A DNA stretch of 64,000 nt. Source: Bacillus sp. Xin1 (lineage in GTDB: Bacteria > Bacillota > Bacilli > Bacillales > Bacillaceae_G). The DNA is taken from NCBI RefSeq assembly GCF_013314535.1, contig NZ_JABUAE010000020.1, forward strand, positions 1 through 64,000, read 5' to 3'. The position numbers and the translations under genes are program-made. Positions within the stretch are counted from its first letter, which is position 1; every line of letters begins with the position of its first letter. Under the pieces are notes generated by a model. That model was not told the origin of the DNA. It was given only the letters and a program-made list of their open reading frames with translations, and ran no database searches. Positions 43,630-52,373 of the stretch are shown here, piece after piece.

Positions 43630-46600
43630 CATCGTCCTTATTTTCCTCCCACCTTTTATGCCATACAAATAAATTGATAATAAATCCAACAATTGCGATT
43701 ACAAGAAGTACTGCGAAAGTGACATGGCCATCATTTTTACCACTTATAAAATTGTTGAAGAAGTTTTCTATATACTGTAGTGGTGAAAATTCGCGTAACT
43801 TACCAAGATAGGATGTCTTAGTTACTTTGACTCCAACAGCTTCTGTTAAAAATAAATACAGACTTAAGGATGTCAATAAGATAAACATACCTACCATTTT
43901 TAATTGACGTAATAGATATGTGGAAACGAAGACAAAAGCCATCATTGTAATTGTTATAAAGGCGATCCAAATTAACTTTTGGTTCCCGCTGAATTCCAAT
44001 AGTTTTCCAGCAATCATACCAATTATTATCCCTTCAACAATAGCTATTCCAAATGTAATTGCCGTAACTGGTAAGTTCATATCTAAAATCGATAATTTTC
44101 CTTCAAAATCATCTTTTTGACTACGCTTTCTTTCTTGATTCGCAATAGCGTATGACGTAAATAAAGAAACAATAAAACATACTAATACAATTAAATATGG
44201 TGTGAAGGTATTTCCAGCTGTAATAACACCATCATTTTGTTTTAAAACTGGATTCGCTAAAAATTGGTATAACTGTTCATTTTGTCGTTCACCAATGCGG
44301 CTATTCGCTAATACTTTACTGAAGTTTTTCGAGAATGATTTATCATCTGATACTTTTTCAGTTAAATTGTTTAATAATGTATCAGCTTTTGACACAATCG
44401 TTACACCACTATCTTGAATCTCTTTTGCTTGATTATTAATTTGATCAAATGTTTTATATACCTCATCAGAGGCTAACAGCGTACCTTTGGAACTTTCAGC
44501 TAATGATTGACTCTGCGTGAATAACGATTTCAATCCAGTATCTAATGCTAATATAGCTGTCTGTTCTCCCTCGCGATTACTTATTAATACTTTTTGTTCC
44601 TCCATCAGTTTTAAGCTATTTTCACGCCACTTCGCTGCGCCGCTCAAATACTCAGCTAAGTTCGTATTCATGACATTAGCTTGTTCTGATGTTTGCTTTA
44701 ATGTTTCTGCCAAATGGTCTGAATTTTGGCTAGCATTGTTAGTGATTTCTTGTAAAGCATTGATTTTTTGTTTTACCTGATCCATATCAGACGTAACTTC
44801 TGCATGGATTTCGGATGAAACAAGATCTGTAATTATATCTAATACATTTTGCTTATTTAACATGTAATAAAGAGAATTTGGTGTAGCAAGGTTTTTTAAC
44901 GCTTCTTTCTCTAATTGTCCTGATAAATCTTCGGTTTTCATATCAAGCCCATAATATAGTTGGTATAGGCCTAATAATTCTTCATAATTTTTTACTGTGT
45001 TTACAGCATCCTTGATTAAACCATCGGATGATAATGATGAAGATATATTTTCCGATTTCTGATGGACAATATGGTCATTTGTGCGTTCCGTTTTTTCACC
45101 GTATTTATTTTCATCACCTGGATCAGTTGTGCCACCGCCTTCACCCGGCTTCGTTGGGTCGGTTGTGCCACTGCCTTCACCTGGCTTCGTTGGATCGGTT
45201 GTACTGCCGCCTTCGCCCGGCTTCGTTGGGTCGGTTGTGCCACCACCTTCACCTGGCTTCGTTGGATCGGTTGTGCCACCACCTTCACCTGGCTTCGTTG
45301 GGTCGGTTGTGCCACCACCTTCACCTGGCTTCGTTGGGTCGGTTGTGCCACCACCTTCACCTGGCTTCGTTGGGTCGGTTGTGCCGCCGCCTTCACCTGG
45401 CTTCGTTGGGTCGGTTGTGCCGCCGCCTTCACCTGGCTTCGTTGGGTCGGTTGTGCCGCCGCCTTCACCTGGCTTCTTGTCACCATCTTTATTAGGCTTT
45501 GTTGTTTCATTACCAGTAGTACTATCAGTCAATTGTTTAATTGACTGTACTGGTGTTTTTCCACGATTTGTTAGCTGAACGACTTGACTATTTTGTTCAC
45601 TATTACTCCCATTATTTGTTTCTGGATCAACAGGAGGAGTAACTTCAGGTTTCGGATACGGTGTTGTTTTTTCAGCGGTATGAGTCAAATCCCATTTCCA
45701 TGTTACTGGTGTAAAAACATCAATATTTGCGTTTTCATCTGACAATTTGACATGCACACTAACAGATAATTCCCCTTCTTCTCGAGAAGGCAGCACAACA
45801 CTTCCATTATTTAAATAGTCTGCAGTATAGTCTTGTCCATTAATCATTAAGGCTTCTGTATTTGAATACAGTTCAAATCCCTCTGGAAGTTGTAAACTAA
45901 ACGTTTGCGATGCATCCATTTTTGAATTCTTTTCTGTATCCTTAAAAGTAATCCCATTAGTCGCAAGATCTTTTTTAATACTCTTGATTGTATTTTCTAA
46001 AGGAATATCGTTAGAGCCTTCATAATGGAAGTCATTTTCTTCACTATACTTCTCAGAAACTTTCACTACATTTTTCAGTTGCGTCTTTGTCTCCTCAGGT
46101 AAAGTGAGTCTATCAATTTCTTCAACATTCATACTTGCTAACTTATTTATCAAACTTTCAATTTGTTTCTTAATTTGATCGTTTGGTTGTTGCATTAAAG
46201 TATTTAAATATACCTCTTTTTTATCATTATCCGATAGCTTCGCTTTTAACTTTTGATTAATTGTTTCTTGAATATTTGTCTTTAGCTTATCTGCTAGCTC
46301 CGCATCATAACTTTTCATTTTGTTATTGACGTCTGTTAAATATTGTTGAATTGCTATTGAATCGGATAACGCATTAGATTGTTTATCTGAGTCATTGAAA
46401 TGGCTTGCTATTACTTTATTCGCCGATTCTAAAGCACTTAATTGCTTTAGCACATCATTTGTACTGAAGTCACTAGTAAACTGATTGAACTGATTCGAAA
46501 AATTATTTGCTAACATATTATTATTTGTCTGCAAATTTTGGAGATTACCGAAACCATCTAAATAAGAAACGTTAGATTTCGCATCCTCATCAATTGTTTG

Positions 46601-47278
46601 CCCAAACCTTTGCAATACACCTTGGAACCCTTTAAAACTATCAACTGATACGCCTGTATAATCTTGTACAGTTTCAAATTGTTTCGTATAGTTTGCCAAA
46701 GGACTATGTACATCTGTTTTATATACTTTCATATGGGCTTGTTCTTTATCTACAATTGCCCCAACGTTATCCTGTGCAGCTTGTAATTTCCCAATAATGC
46801 TAGCGAAATAAACATCTATAATACGTCGATTAAAATCTTCTAAAATCGATGCTGCCGTCTTTTCTGCTTCTGTTTTTAACTCTTTATTTCCAGTTGCATT
46901 AACTTTATAACTTAAAGTTAATTTCTCTGGTGCTTCAGAATTAATTGACACAGCCTTTCTAGAAAAGTCATTTGGAATTACAATCATCATATTATAGTTA
47001 TTATTTTTCAAACCACTTTCTGCTACCCCACGACTGACTACATACCACTCTTGATTATTGTCTTTATTAATGTTTTTTATAAACTGATCTCCAAACGCTA
47101 TTTTATTCCCTTCAAATACCGTCCCTTGATCTTCATTTACTAAGGCAACCGTCATTTTTGGAGTGCTTTTTTCATCTTCTTTTTTTAACTTTTTATTTAA
47201 AGCTAAATAGGAAGTCCCTGTTGCAAATACAAGGGCTAAAATGATAAACAACAAGATACTCCACTTAAACTTTTTCAA
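43604..47278 (-). CDS. esaA: Type VII secretion protein EsaA (YueB-like)
   Basis: 1224 residues. One N-terminal transmembrane helix (ILLFIILALVFATGTSYLAL), a very large extracellular helical region, and a membrane domain of about five helices at the C-terminus (from FTPYLIVLVCFIVSLFTSYAI). B. subtilis YueB is the receptor of phage SPP1. Unusual here is a low-complexity insert near residues 600-720: ten copies of a 12-residue unit PGEGGGTTDPTK. It lies between the predicted beta-domain and the second helical arm, so would be surface-exposed. Confidence 0.94.
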   Translation of the reverse strand: MKKFKWSILLFIILALVFATGTSYLALNKKLKKEDEKSTPKMTVALVNEDQGTVFEGNKIAFGDQFIKNINKDNNQEWYVVSRGVAESGLKNNNYNMMIVIPNDFSRKAVSINSEAPEKLTLSYKVNATGNKELKTEAEKTAASILEDFNRRIIDVYFASIIGKLQAAQDNVGAIVDKEQAHMKVYKTDVHSPLANYTKQFETVQDYTGVSVDSFKGFQGVLQRFGQTIDEDAKSNVSYLDGFGNLQNLQTNNNMLANNFSNQFNQFTSDFSTNDVLKQLSALESANKVIASHFNDSDKQSNALSDSIAIQQYLTDVNNKMKSYDAELADKLKTNIQETINQKLKAKLSDNDKKEVYLNTLMQQPNDQIKKQIESLINKLASMNVEEIDRLTLPEETKTQLKNVVKVSEKYSEENDFHYEGSNDIPLENTIKSIKKDLATNGITFKDTEKNSKMDASQTFSLQLPEGFELYSNTEALMINGQDYTADYLNNGSVVLPSREEGELSVSVHVKLSDENANIDVFTPVTWKWDLTHTAEKTTPYPKPEVTPPVDPETNNGSNSEQNSQVVQLTNRGKTPVQSIKQLTDSTTGNETTKPNKDGDKKPGEGGGTTDPTKPGEGGGTTDPTKPGEGGGTTDPTKPGEGGGTTDPTKPGEGGGTTDPTKPGEGGGTTDPTKPGEGGGTTDPTKPGEGGSTTDPTKPGEGSGTTDPTKPGEGGGTTDPGDENKYGEKTERTNDHIVHQKSENISSSLSSDGLIKDAVNTVKNYEELLGLYQLYYGLDMKTEDLSGQLEKEALKNLATPNSLYYMLNKQNVLDIITDLVSSEIHAEVTSDMDQVKQKINALQEITNNASQNSDHLAETLKQTSEQANVMNTNLAEYLSGAAKWRENSLKLMEEQKVLISNREGEQTAILALDTGLKSLFTQSQSLAESSKGTLLASDEVYKTFDQINNQAKEIQDSGVTIVSKADTLLNNLTEKVSDDKSFSKNFSKVLANSRIGERQNEQLYQFLANPVLKQNDGVITAGNTFTPYLIVLVCFIVSLFTSYAIANQERKRSQKDDFEGKLSILDMNLPVTAITFGIAIVEGIIIGMIAGKLLEFSGNQKLIWIAFITITMMAFVFVSTYLLRQLKMVGMFILLTSLSLYLFLTEAVGVKVTKTSYLGKLREFSPLQYIENFFNNFISGKNDGHVTFAVLLVIAIVGFIINLFVWHKRWEENKDDDETVHKAS
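45117..45476 (-). repeat. 36-bp tandem repeat inside esaA, 10 copies
   Basis: Ten head-to-tail 36-bp units coding P-G-E-G-[GS]-[GS]-T-T-D-P-T-K. Units nearest the esaA start are nearly identical, while the three nearest 45117 carry changes (GGS, GSG, PGD). The array is GC-rich against an AT-rich gene and opens all six frames, producing false plus-strand ORFs. Confidence 0.97.
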
Positions 47279-47361
47279 TACTTATCACTCCTGCGAATAA
47301 AAAAATCTAAAACCTGCCTATTACACATAAAAATTAAAATTTATTCTTTTCTTGAAAGTAA

Positions 47362-47393
47362 GTTAGCCATACAACAGAAGTCGCATGGCTAAC
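47362..47393 (-). terminator. Hairpin between esxA and esaA, possible attenuator
   Basis: GTTAGCCAT/ATGGCTAAC 9-bp stem with a 14-nt loop, weak T-run (TTACTTTC). It would let esxA be transcribed more than the rest of the operon. Confidence 0.55.
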
Positions 47394-47432
47394 TTTGAAA
47401 CCTTCTTTTTATGTAGAGAATATCAGTGTTTC

Positions 47433-47729
47433 TTATTTCAAGCCGAAATTACGTGACAACTCTTCATCATGAGAAGCGACTGCTTCTGCAGTTTTTGAAA
47501 GTTGAACATTAATCTCATGTAATAATTGTGAGAAGTTTTCTACTTTTGGTCTTAATTCATTAAATTGTCGATCAAAACCTTCGAAAGCACGACCTTCCCA
47601 TTCTCCTCGCAATTCATTCTGTAATCCTTGTAATTTACGAAGAATGTCATCAATTTGTTGAGAGCTTTGCCCATATAAAGCAGATTTTGCTTTAAGCTCC
47701 TCAGGACTCATACGAATTTGTCCAGCCAT
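47433..47729 (-). CDS. esxA: WXG100 protein EsxA
   Basis: 98 residues, helical hairpin with the turn motif W-E-G (LRGEWEGRAFEGFD) and C-terminal SHDEELSRNF (YxxxD/E-like secretion signal region). The secreted hallmark of type VII systems, needed for machine function. AAGGGGGAAATTTTA precedes ATG. First gene of the locus, with a roughly 450-bp free region upstream for control. Confidence 0.97.
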   Translation of the reverse strand: MAGQIRMSPEELKAKSALYGQSSQQIDDILRKLQGLQNELRGEWEGRAFEGFDRQFNELRPKVENFSQLLHEINVQLSKTAEAVASHDEELSRNFGLK

Positions 47730-48181
47730 TAAAATTTCCCCCTTAATAATGAATGATTTAGTAGAATTAACTAAAATTTAACTCCACCTGGATAATTATA
47801 GAATAATAATAATAAATTGAAAAGAAATTTTTTAACGATTCTAAACATATATTAAAATTAATATTTTACGATATGTTATTTTTTTACCAAAATATAGTTG
47901 TATATCATTTTTTTGGAATTTATAGCCCGATCTCTTACGCATGTTCCTTAATCCCTTGTATAAAAACTTGTTTATCCTGGTTAAGAATCCCAAACAATTT
48001 CTGCCATTATCTTCATCTTATATTTCTACAATTGGCATTCATATATTTCCATCCGGACTCTCTAATCTCATTATAATTACCTTAAGCCCTGTTTCTATAC
48101 TTGTTTGATGAAATTCTCCTTCATTCCATCAGAACACAACATGCCCTAATTGTACTTTCAGCCCCTCCCCCTTCTCCTTAC
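47730..48181. other. Regulatory/intergenic region upstream of esxA
   Basis: AT-rich, with the esxA leader at 47730-47860. No supported gene; scattered minus-strand codons (MRLESPDGN) near 48050-48085 with stops may be a gene relic. Confidence 0.4.
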
Positions 48182-48220
48182 ACAATAAGAAGCAGCTGGG
48201 ACACAGCTGCTTCTTATTGA
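48182..48220. terminator. Terminator after GNAT gene
   Basis: AATAAGAAGCAGCTG/CAGCTGCTTCTTATT perfect stem with a short loop. Confidence 0.8.
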
Positions 48221-48243
48221 ATCATTCCTTTTGGCTTTATTCT

Positions 48244-48729
48244 TTATGTATATAAAACCATTTTTATAGTTTGCAAATTATGCCCTTCAAAATCCTCTTC
48301 AAATTGCTCTAAAGTTGCAAAGCCCTTTGCTTCATAAAAGCACTTCCCTTTTTCATTTGCGGCTTCTACATGGATATAAATCTTTCGAACACCTTCTAAA
48401 AGGGTAATACCTCTTTGCAATAAAACTGTACCAATCCCTTTCCCTTGGTGTCCCGGTAATATATAAATCGCTCCTAATTCCGCTTCATTTTGATATTTAA
48501 TAGGTGAAAAATTAGCAAACCCAACAATTTGATCCTCTACTTCTGCTACAAATAGGTGTGAATTCTCTAATCTTCTTTTCATCATCTCATCCGAATACGC
48601 TTGTTCTAAAAATTTCTCTTGAACTTCCTGCGGAATAATCCCTTTATATGTATCATACCAAGCCACTTTCGCCACTTCTTGTACAGTAGCAATATCTCGT
48701 GCGTTCATTTCTCTAATTACATATGTCAT
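48244..48729 (-). CDS. GNAT family N-acetyltransferase
   Basis: 161 residues, full GNAT fold: start MTYVIREMNARDIATVQEVA, VGFANFSPI, LGAIYILPGHQGKGIGTVLL (acetyl-CoA loop), and FYEAKGFATLEQF. Substrate unknown. It shares an ATGA-type overlap with the 2H protein gene upstream, so the three genes 48244-49847 form an operon. Confidence 0.92.
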   Translation of the reverse strand: MTYVIREMNARDIATVQEVAKVAWYDTYKGIIPQEVQEKFLEQAYSDEMMKRRLENSHLFVAEVEDQIVGFANFSPIKYQNEAELGAIYILPGHQGKGIGTVLLQRGITLLEGVRKIYIHVEAANEKGKCFYEAKGFATLEQFEEDFEGHNLQTIKMVLYT

Positions 48730-49274
48730 ATCGATTTCTCCATGCTTTTCAATGTATATTCCGCTATCACACTACACGAAATTGGATTGCTATTTTCATA
48801 GTTTATTCTGATTAATTTCAAACTTTCTATCACTGCCTTTTGTACTTTGAAGTCTTTATATATAAAATCCATTACATTAACAAATTGCTCTCGCTTTAAA
48901 CGAGTTGCAATCGTACAATGCGGTACCCACTTTCCAGGTACATAATACGACTGTGGTTGGTCATGAAAATCCACGAAATGATTATGGAATGATTGATGAA
49001 GTTCTAACAATCTTCCCGTTACTATTGGTGCGAGAAAAATAGTTCCATTTGTAGGAAATGTACCAACAGAAGAAAATTCAACTGGAAAGCACTCTATATG
49101 TTCTGTAAACTTTTCTAATTTCTCTCCATACAGCTTTAAATCCAAAGTATGATAATCTGCTAATTTAATATGAGGTTCTAAGTCTTCATTATGTCCAATA
49201 TTTATTCGTTCCTCTCTAATTTCTTTCACGTGCTTTGAAAACCTTTCATCAAATGCAGCAATAACGGCGTACAT
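48726..49274 (-). CDS. 2H phosphoesterase (2'-5' RNA ligase-like)
   Basis: 182 residues. The two short His motifs of the 2H family are seen as PHIKLADYH (about 50) and PHCTIATRL (about 125), though the first is HIK rather than HxT. The family opens cyclic phosphates or acts on RNA ends. Activity here is uncertain because of the altered first motif. Confidence 0.75.
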   Translation of the reverse strand: MYAVIAAFDERFSKHVKEIREERINIGHNEDLEPHIKLADYHTLDLKLYGEKLEKFTEHIECFPVEFSSVGTFPTNGTIFLAPIVTGRLLELHQSFHNHFVDFHDQPQSYYVPGKWVPHCTIATRLKREQFVNVMDFIYKDFKVQKAVIESLKLIRINYENSNPISCSVIAEYTLKSMEKSI

Positions 49275-49280
49275 CTTTGT

Positions 49281-49847
49281 TCACTCCTTTTCTTCCCTTA
49301 ATGCTTCCCACTCTTCACGAATCATTCCCATTCGAATAGAATCATAATATGTCCCATTATAGTAACGACATTTCCGCATTCTACCTTCTAACTTCATCCC
49401 AATTTTTTCTGCAACTTTTATCATTCGCTCATTTCCAGACCACGTCGTTAATCCAACCCTACCAATCTCCATATTCCTAAATAGCAAATCTCTATATAAT
49501 CGCAAAGCTTCTGTACCATATCCTCCATTCCAATACGCTGGTTCATAAATAGTAATCCCAATTTCTAGCCACCGCGTTGCCTTATACTCCCAATAGAAAC
49601 CAACTGTTCCAATTATTTTGCCATCAACCTCAATAATGAGTTGAGACAAGGGTTCCTCTTTTAACTTAGATTGTAAATTCCCCTTGTATTCTGGGTACTC
49701 TTGCATAGAGAATGGAAAGTATGGTGCATCCCACTTCTTCCACTCAGGTTCTTCGTCCTTATATATTTGTGAATATAACAACTGTATATCTTTCTCTTCT
49801 ATTTTTCTTACTATCACTTTTTCCCCTTGCATATATAGACGTTCCAT
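49281..49847 (-). CDS. GNAT N-acetyltransferase, RimJ/RimL type
   Basis: 188 residues. MERLYMQGEKVIVRKIEEKDIQLLYSQIY, then LEIGITIYEPAYWNGGYGTEAL (acetyl-CoA site) and VGLTTWSGNERMIKVAEKIGMKLEGRMRK, the RimJ-like end. Probable N-terminal or small-molecule acetylation. First gene of the minus operon. Confidence 0.92.
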   Translation of the reverse strand: MERLYMQGEKVIVRKIEEKDIQLLYSQIYKDEEPEWKKWDAPYFPFSMQEYPEYKGNLQSKLKEEPLSQLIIEVDGKIIGTVGFYWEYKATRWLEIGITIYEPAYWNGGYGTEALRLYRDLLFRNMEIGRVGLTTWSGNERMIKVAEKIGMKLEGRMRKCRYYNGTYYDSIRMGMIREEWEALREEKE

Positions 49848-49981
49848 GTTTGCCTCCCGTACTATTAAATCAAATATTAGAATTAAACATATTAATAATA
49901 TTATATTTATTTTTCGGAAAAATCAAACAATAACAAAGCTATTTATTGTATAATATTGTAAAAAGTTGTCGGAGGGATTTG

Positions 49982-50878
49982 ATGTTAAACAAAACATCTC
50001 AATTTGTGATAAAACTTTCATCCATCGTTTTATCACTTTTACTACTACTAAATCTGCCTTATTTGTTTGTCACGCAAAGCGGCTTCACTTTTCAACCAAT
50101 TATATTTTTTAAACAAATTTTCACTATGTTAAAGCAGGTATTCTCTCCTGAATCCCTTATAGTTCTATCATCAGACGCGAAGTTTGGTAACTTAAAAAAA
50201 ATCCCATTATTCCCAACCGTTTTAGAACCTTACACATATTCATTTACTGTTTTATTTGTAGCTTTTGTTCTTGCACTTTTTCTCTCATCTAGTATGGCAT
50301 TTTTTTATTTTTTGGCGAAAGATTCTATCAAAAAATGGATTAACAGAGTTATTTTTGTATTAGAAGCGATCCCTGATATGATGATGATGATTTGTTTACA
50401 AATATTTTTCATTTTGGTACTTCAGAAATTTGGAGAATCTCCTGTCACAATTATTTCTTTTAATGAAAATCGCGCTTATTTACTTCCTATTTTATCTTTA
50501 GCAGTCTTACCTACATTACAAATGTTTCGGATGATGGTGTTATACATAAAAGAAGAACATGAAAAACAATATGTAGAGGTTGCATATGGAAAAGGCCTTT
50601 CATCAAGTTATATACTATGCATTCACTTATTCAAAAATATATCTATTCACTTTTTCCATCATTTAAAAACAATCTTTGTTTTCTTGCTTTCTAACTTGTT
50701 CGTTTTAGAATTTGTTTTTAATATGAAAGGCATTATTCAATTTTTATTTAGTAAAGCATTCATTTCACCCGCTGCTACATTTATCATACTTATTATGATT
50801 ATTTTACCTTTTTATATAATCTTTCAAATCATTTCATTAATGATGAACAGATGGCAAATGAAAGGAGAAATTTTATGA
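49982..50878 (+). CDS. ABC transporter permease, dipeptide/oligopeptide type (OppB-like)
   Basis: 298 residues, six predicted transmembrane helices, with an EAA-like loop (YVEVAYGKGLSSSYILCIHLFKN) that would dock an ATPase. The CGGAGGG site sets ATG 49982. It overlaps the next permease gene by ATGA. No ATPase or binding protein gene is adjacent. Confidence 0.83.
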   Translation: MLNKTSQFVIKLSSIVLSLLLLLNLPYLFVTQSGFTFQPIIFFKQIFTMLKQVFSPESLIVLSSDAKFGNLKKIPLFPTVLEPYTYSFTVLFVAFVLALFLSSSMAFFYFLAKDSIKKWINRVIFVLEAIPDMMMMICLQIFFILVLQKFGESPVTIISFNENRAYLLPILSLAVLPTLQMFRMMVLYIKEEHEKQYVEVAYGKGLSSSYILCIHLFKNISIHFFHHLKTIFVFLLSNLFVLEFVFNMKGIIQFLFSKAFISPAATFIILIMIILPFYIIFQIISLMMNRWQMKGEIL

Positions 50879-51915
50879 AATATATTTGGAAATCAAAACG
50901 ATTTTTAGTCGGATTCATTTATCTTTTCTCATTAATTATGGCTAGCTTTATTTATACTTTGTTCTTTAAAGATAGTATACCAGAAGCACCTCTGTTACTT
51001 TATAATGACAAGAATGAGTTACTTGGTAAGGCACCCTTTCCACCATCTTTAATGCCACCTTTTGGCTCTGACCGTTTCGGAGAATCTATATTTTTACAAG
51101 TTTTAGACGGAGCGAAATTTACAATTTTATTCGCTGTTGCAATTAGTTTATTACGCATTTTATTTGGGACGTGTTTAGGTATTCTATTAAGTTTATACGG
51201 CGCAAAATGTAAAAGATTTTTCCAGGCATGTTCAGAGGTATTTTATTATATCCCGACTGTATTTATCGCATTTATACTTATCACACCAGTTAACATTGTA
51301 ATCACGTCAAATGCGGATCGACTAAGCCCAAATATCCCATTTGCACTTTATCAAGCTATTATACTCATTTTTATCGCTCTCCCTACAATCTCGTTATATA
51401 TTTCATCAGAAGTTGATGAATTTATGCAAAAAGATTATATATTGAGCTCACAATTAATGGGAGCAAGCCGTTTCCATATTATAAAGAAACACTTACGTGT
51501 CTTATTGCTCGATCGTATATTTGTTTTATTTATGGAGCATATTGTCCAAACACTCATACTCATGATCCACTTAGCATTACTTAACATTGTGATCGGCGGG
51601 GTACAACTAAAAGAAATGGATCAAGGTGAGTTCAAACCCGTTTCACTCTCAAATGATTGGGCAGGTCTTATCGGATTAAATCGTTATGAAATGAATCTTT
51701 CATTATGGATTATTTTTTATACACTCATTACATTCTTTATTACAATACTTTTCATTAAACTCATGACAACTGGAATTCAAGACGCACTCAAATCAAGAAA
51801 TTCCCAAACAGTTATGATACAACCTGTTCAGGATCAAAAAATATATGTAAAAAATAAAGATTCTTTTTCAGTTGTTTCTTCAGAAGAACGAAAACAGTCT
51901 TCTCTACATTTGTAA
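50875..51915 (+). CDS. ABC transporter permease, OppC-like
   Basis: 346 residues, N-terminal helix, large external loop (PEAPLLLYNDKNELLGKAPF, PPFGSDRFGESIFLQVL, a DppC/OppC hallmark), then five helices and EAA loop (LSSQLMGASRFHIIKKHLRVLL). AAGGAG precedes ATG 50875. A polar C-terminal tail follows. Partner of the upstream permease. The ATPase must be encoded elsewhere. Confidence 0.85.
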   Translation: MKYIWKSKRFLVGFIYLFSLIMASFIYTLFFKDSIPEAPLLLYNDKNELLGKAPFPPSLMPPFGSDRFGESIFLQVLDGAKFTILFAVAISLLRILFGTCLGILLSLYGAKCKRFFQACSEVFYYIPTVFIAFILITPVNIVITSNADRLSPNIPFALYQAIILIFIALPTISLYISSEVDEFMQKDYILSSQLMGASRFHIIKKHLRVLLLDRIFVLFMEHIVQTLILMIHLALLNIVIGGVQLKEMDQGEFKPVSLSNDWAGLIGLNRYEMNLSLWIIFYTLITFFITILFIKLMTTGIQDALKSRNSQTVMIQPVQDQKIYVKNKDSFSVVSSEERKQSSLHL

Positions 51916-51964
51916 AAATATGATTAGACGAAACTGCTGTTATATCATTTTTGAGGAATTTATT

Positions 51965-52348
51965 ATGAAACATGTTCAAGAACTATATCAACAATTTCAA
52001 GAAGAAATGGGATGAAGTCACAATGATAGACGTAATGAATTTCAGCACAATAAAGAATTTCTCCTATATATTCATATGTTATTGACGACAGATGTCGCTG
52101 AAGTCGCCGAGGAATTTCGGGCACTCTTTTCCAGAACTGAACAACTAAAAAAATAAAGCGTTTCTGAACATGAAACATATGCTCAGGCGAAGGAAGAAAT
52201 TCGTGAAAATCTTGGTAAAAAGCTTGCTGATTGTCTAGCTTATTTATGTAAGTTGGCTAACTTTTTTGATTTTAATTTAGAAGATGAACTTCGCAACAAA
52301 TTAGATGAAATACGAATGCGCTCTCAAAGTCTACAAAATAAAAAATAG
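51965..52348 (+). pseudogene. MazG-like nucleotide pyrophosphohydrolase, two stops
   Basis: One frame reads MKHVQELYQQFQEEMG-stop, continues HNDRRNEFQHNKEFLLYIHM...DVAEVAEEFRALF and LKK-stop, then ends ENLGKKLADCLAYLCKLANFF. The EVAEE and KLADCLAYL blocks are MazG-type helices. Two in-frame stops (near 52012 and 52154) kill it. Confidence 0.8.
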
Positions 52349-52373
52349 GAGGATATTTTCCTTCCTATTTTTT
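52338..52373. terminator. Bidirectional terminator
   Basis: AAAAAATAGGA/TCCTATTTTTT inverted repeat between convergent units. Confidence 0.8.

Noticed and set aside
45117-45476. CRISPR array
   Set aside because: Repeats are directly adjacent with no spacers and lie in frame inside esaA.
45028-45578. Long plus-strand and alternate-frame ORFs over the esaA repeat
   Set aside because: A 36-bp unit (multiple of three) without stops keeps several frames open. The products are low-complexity repeats with no ribosome sites; esaA is the real gene.
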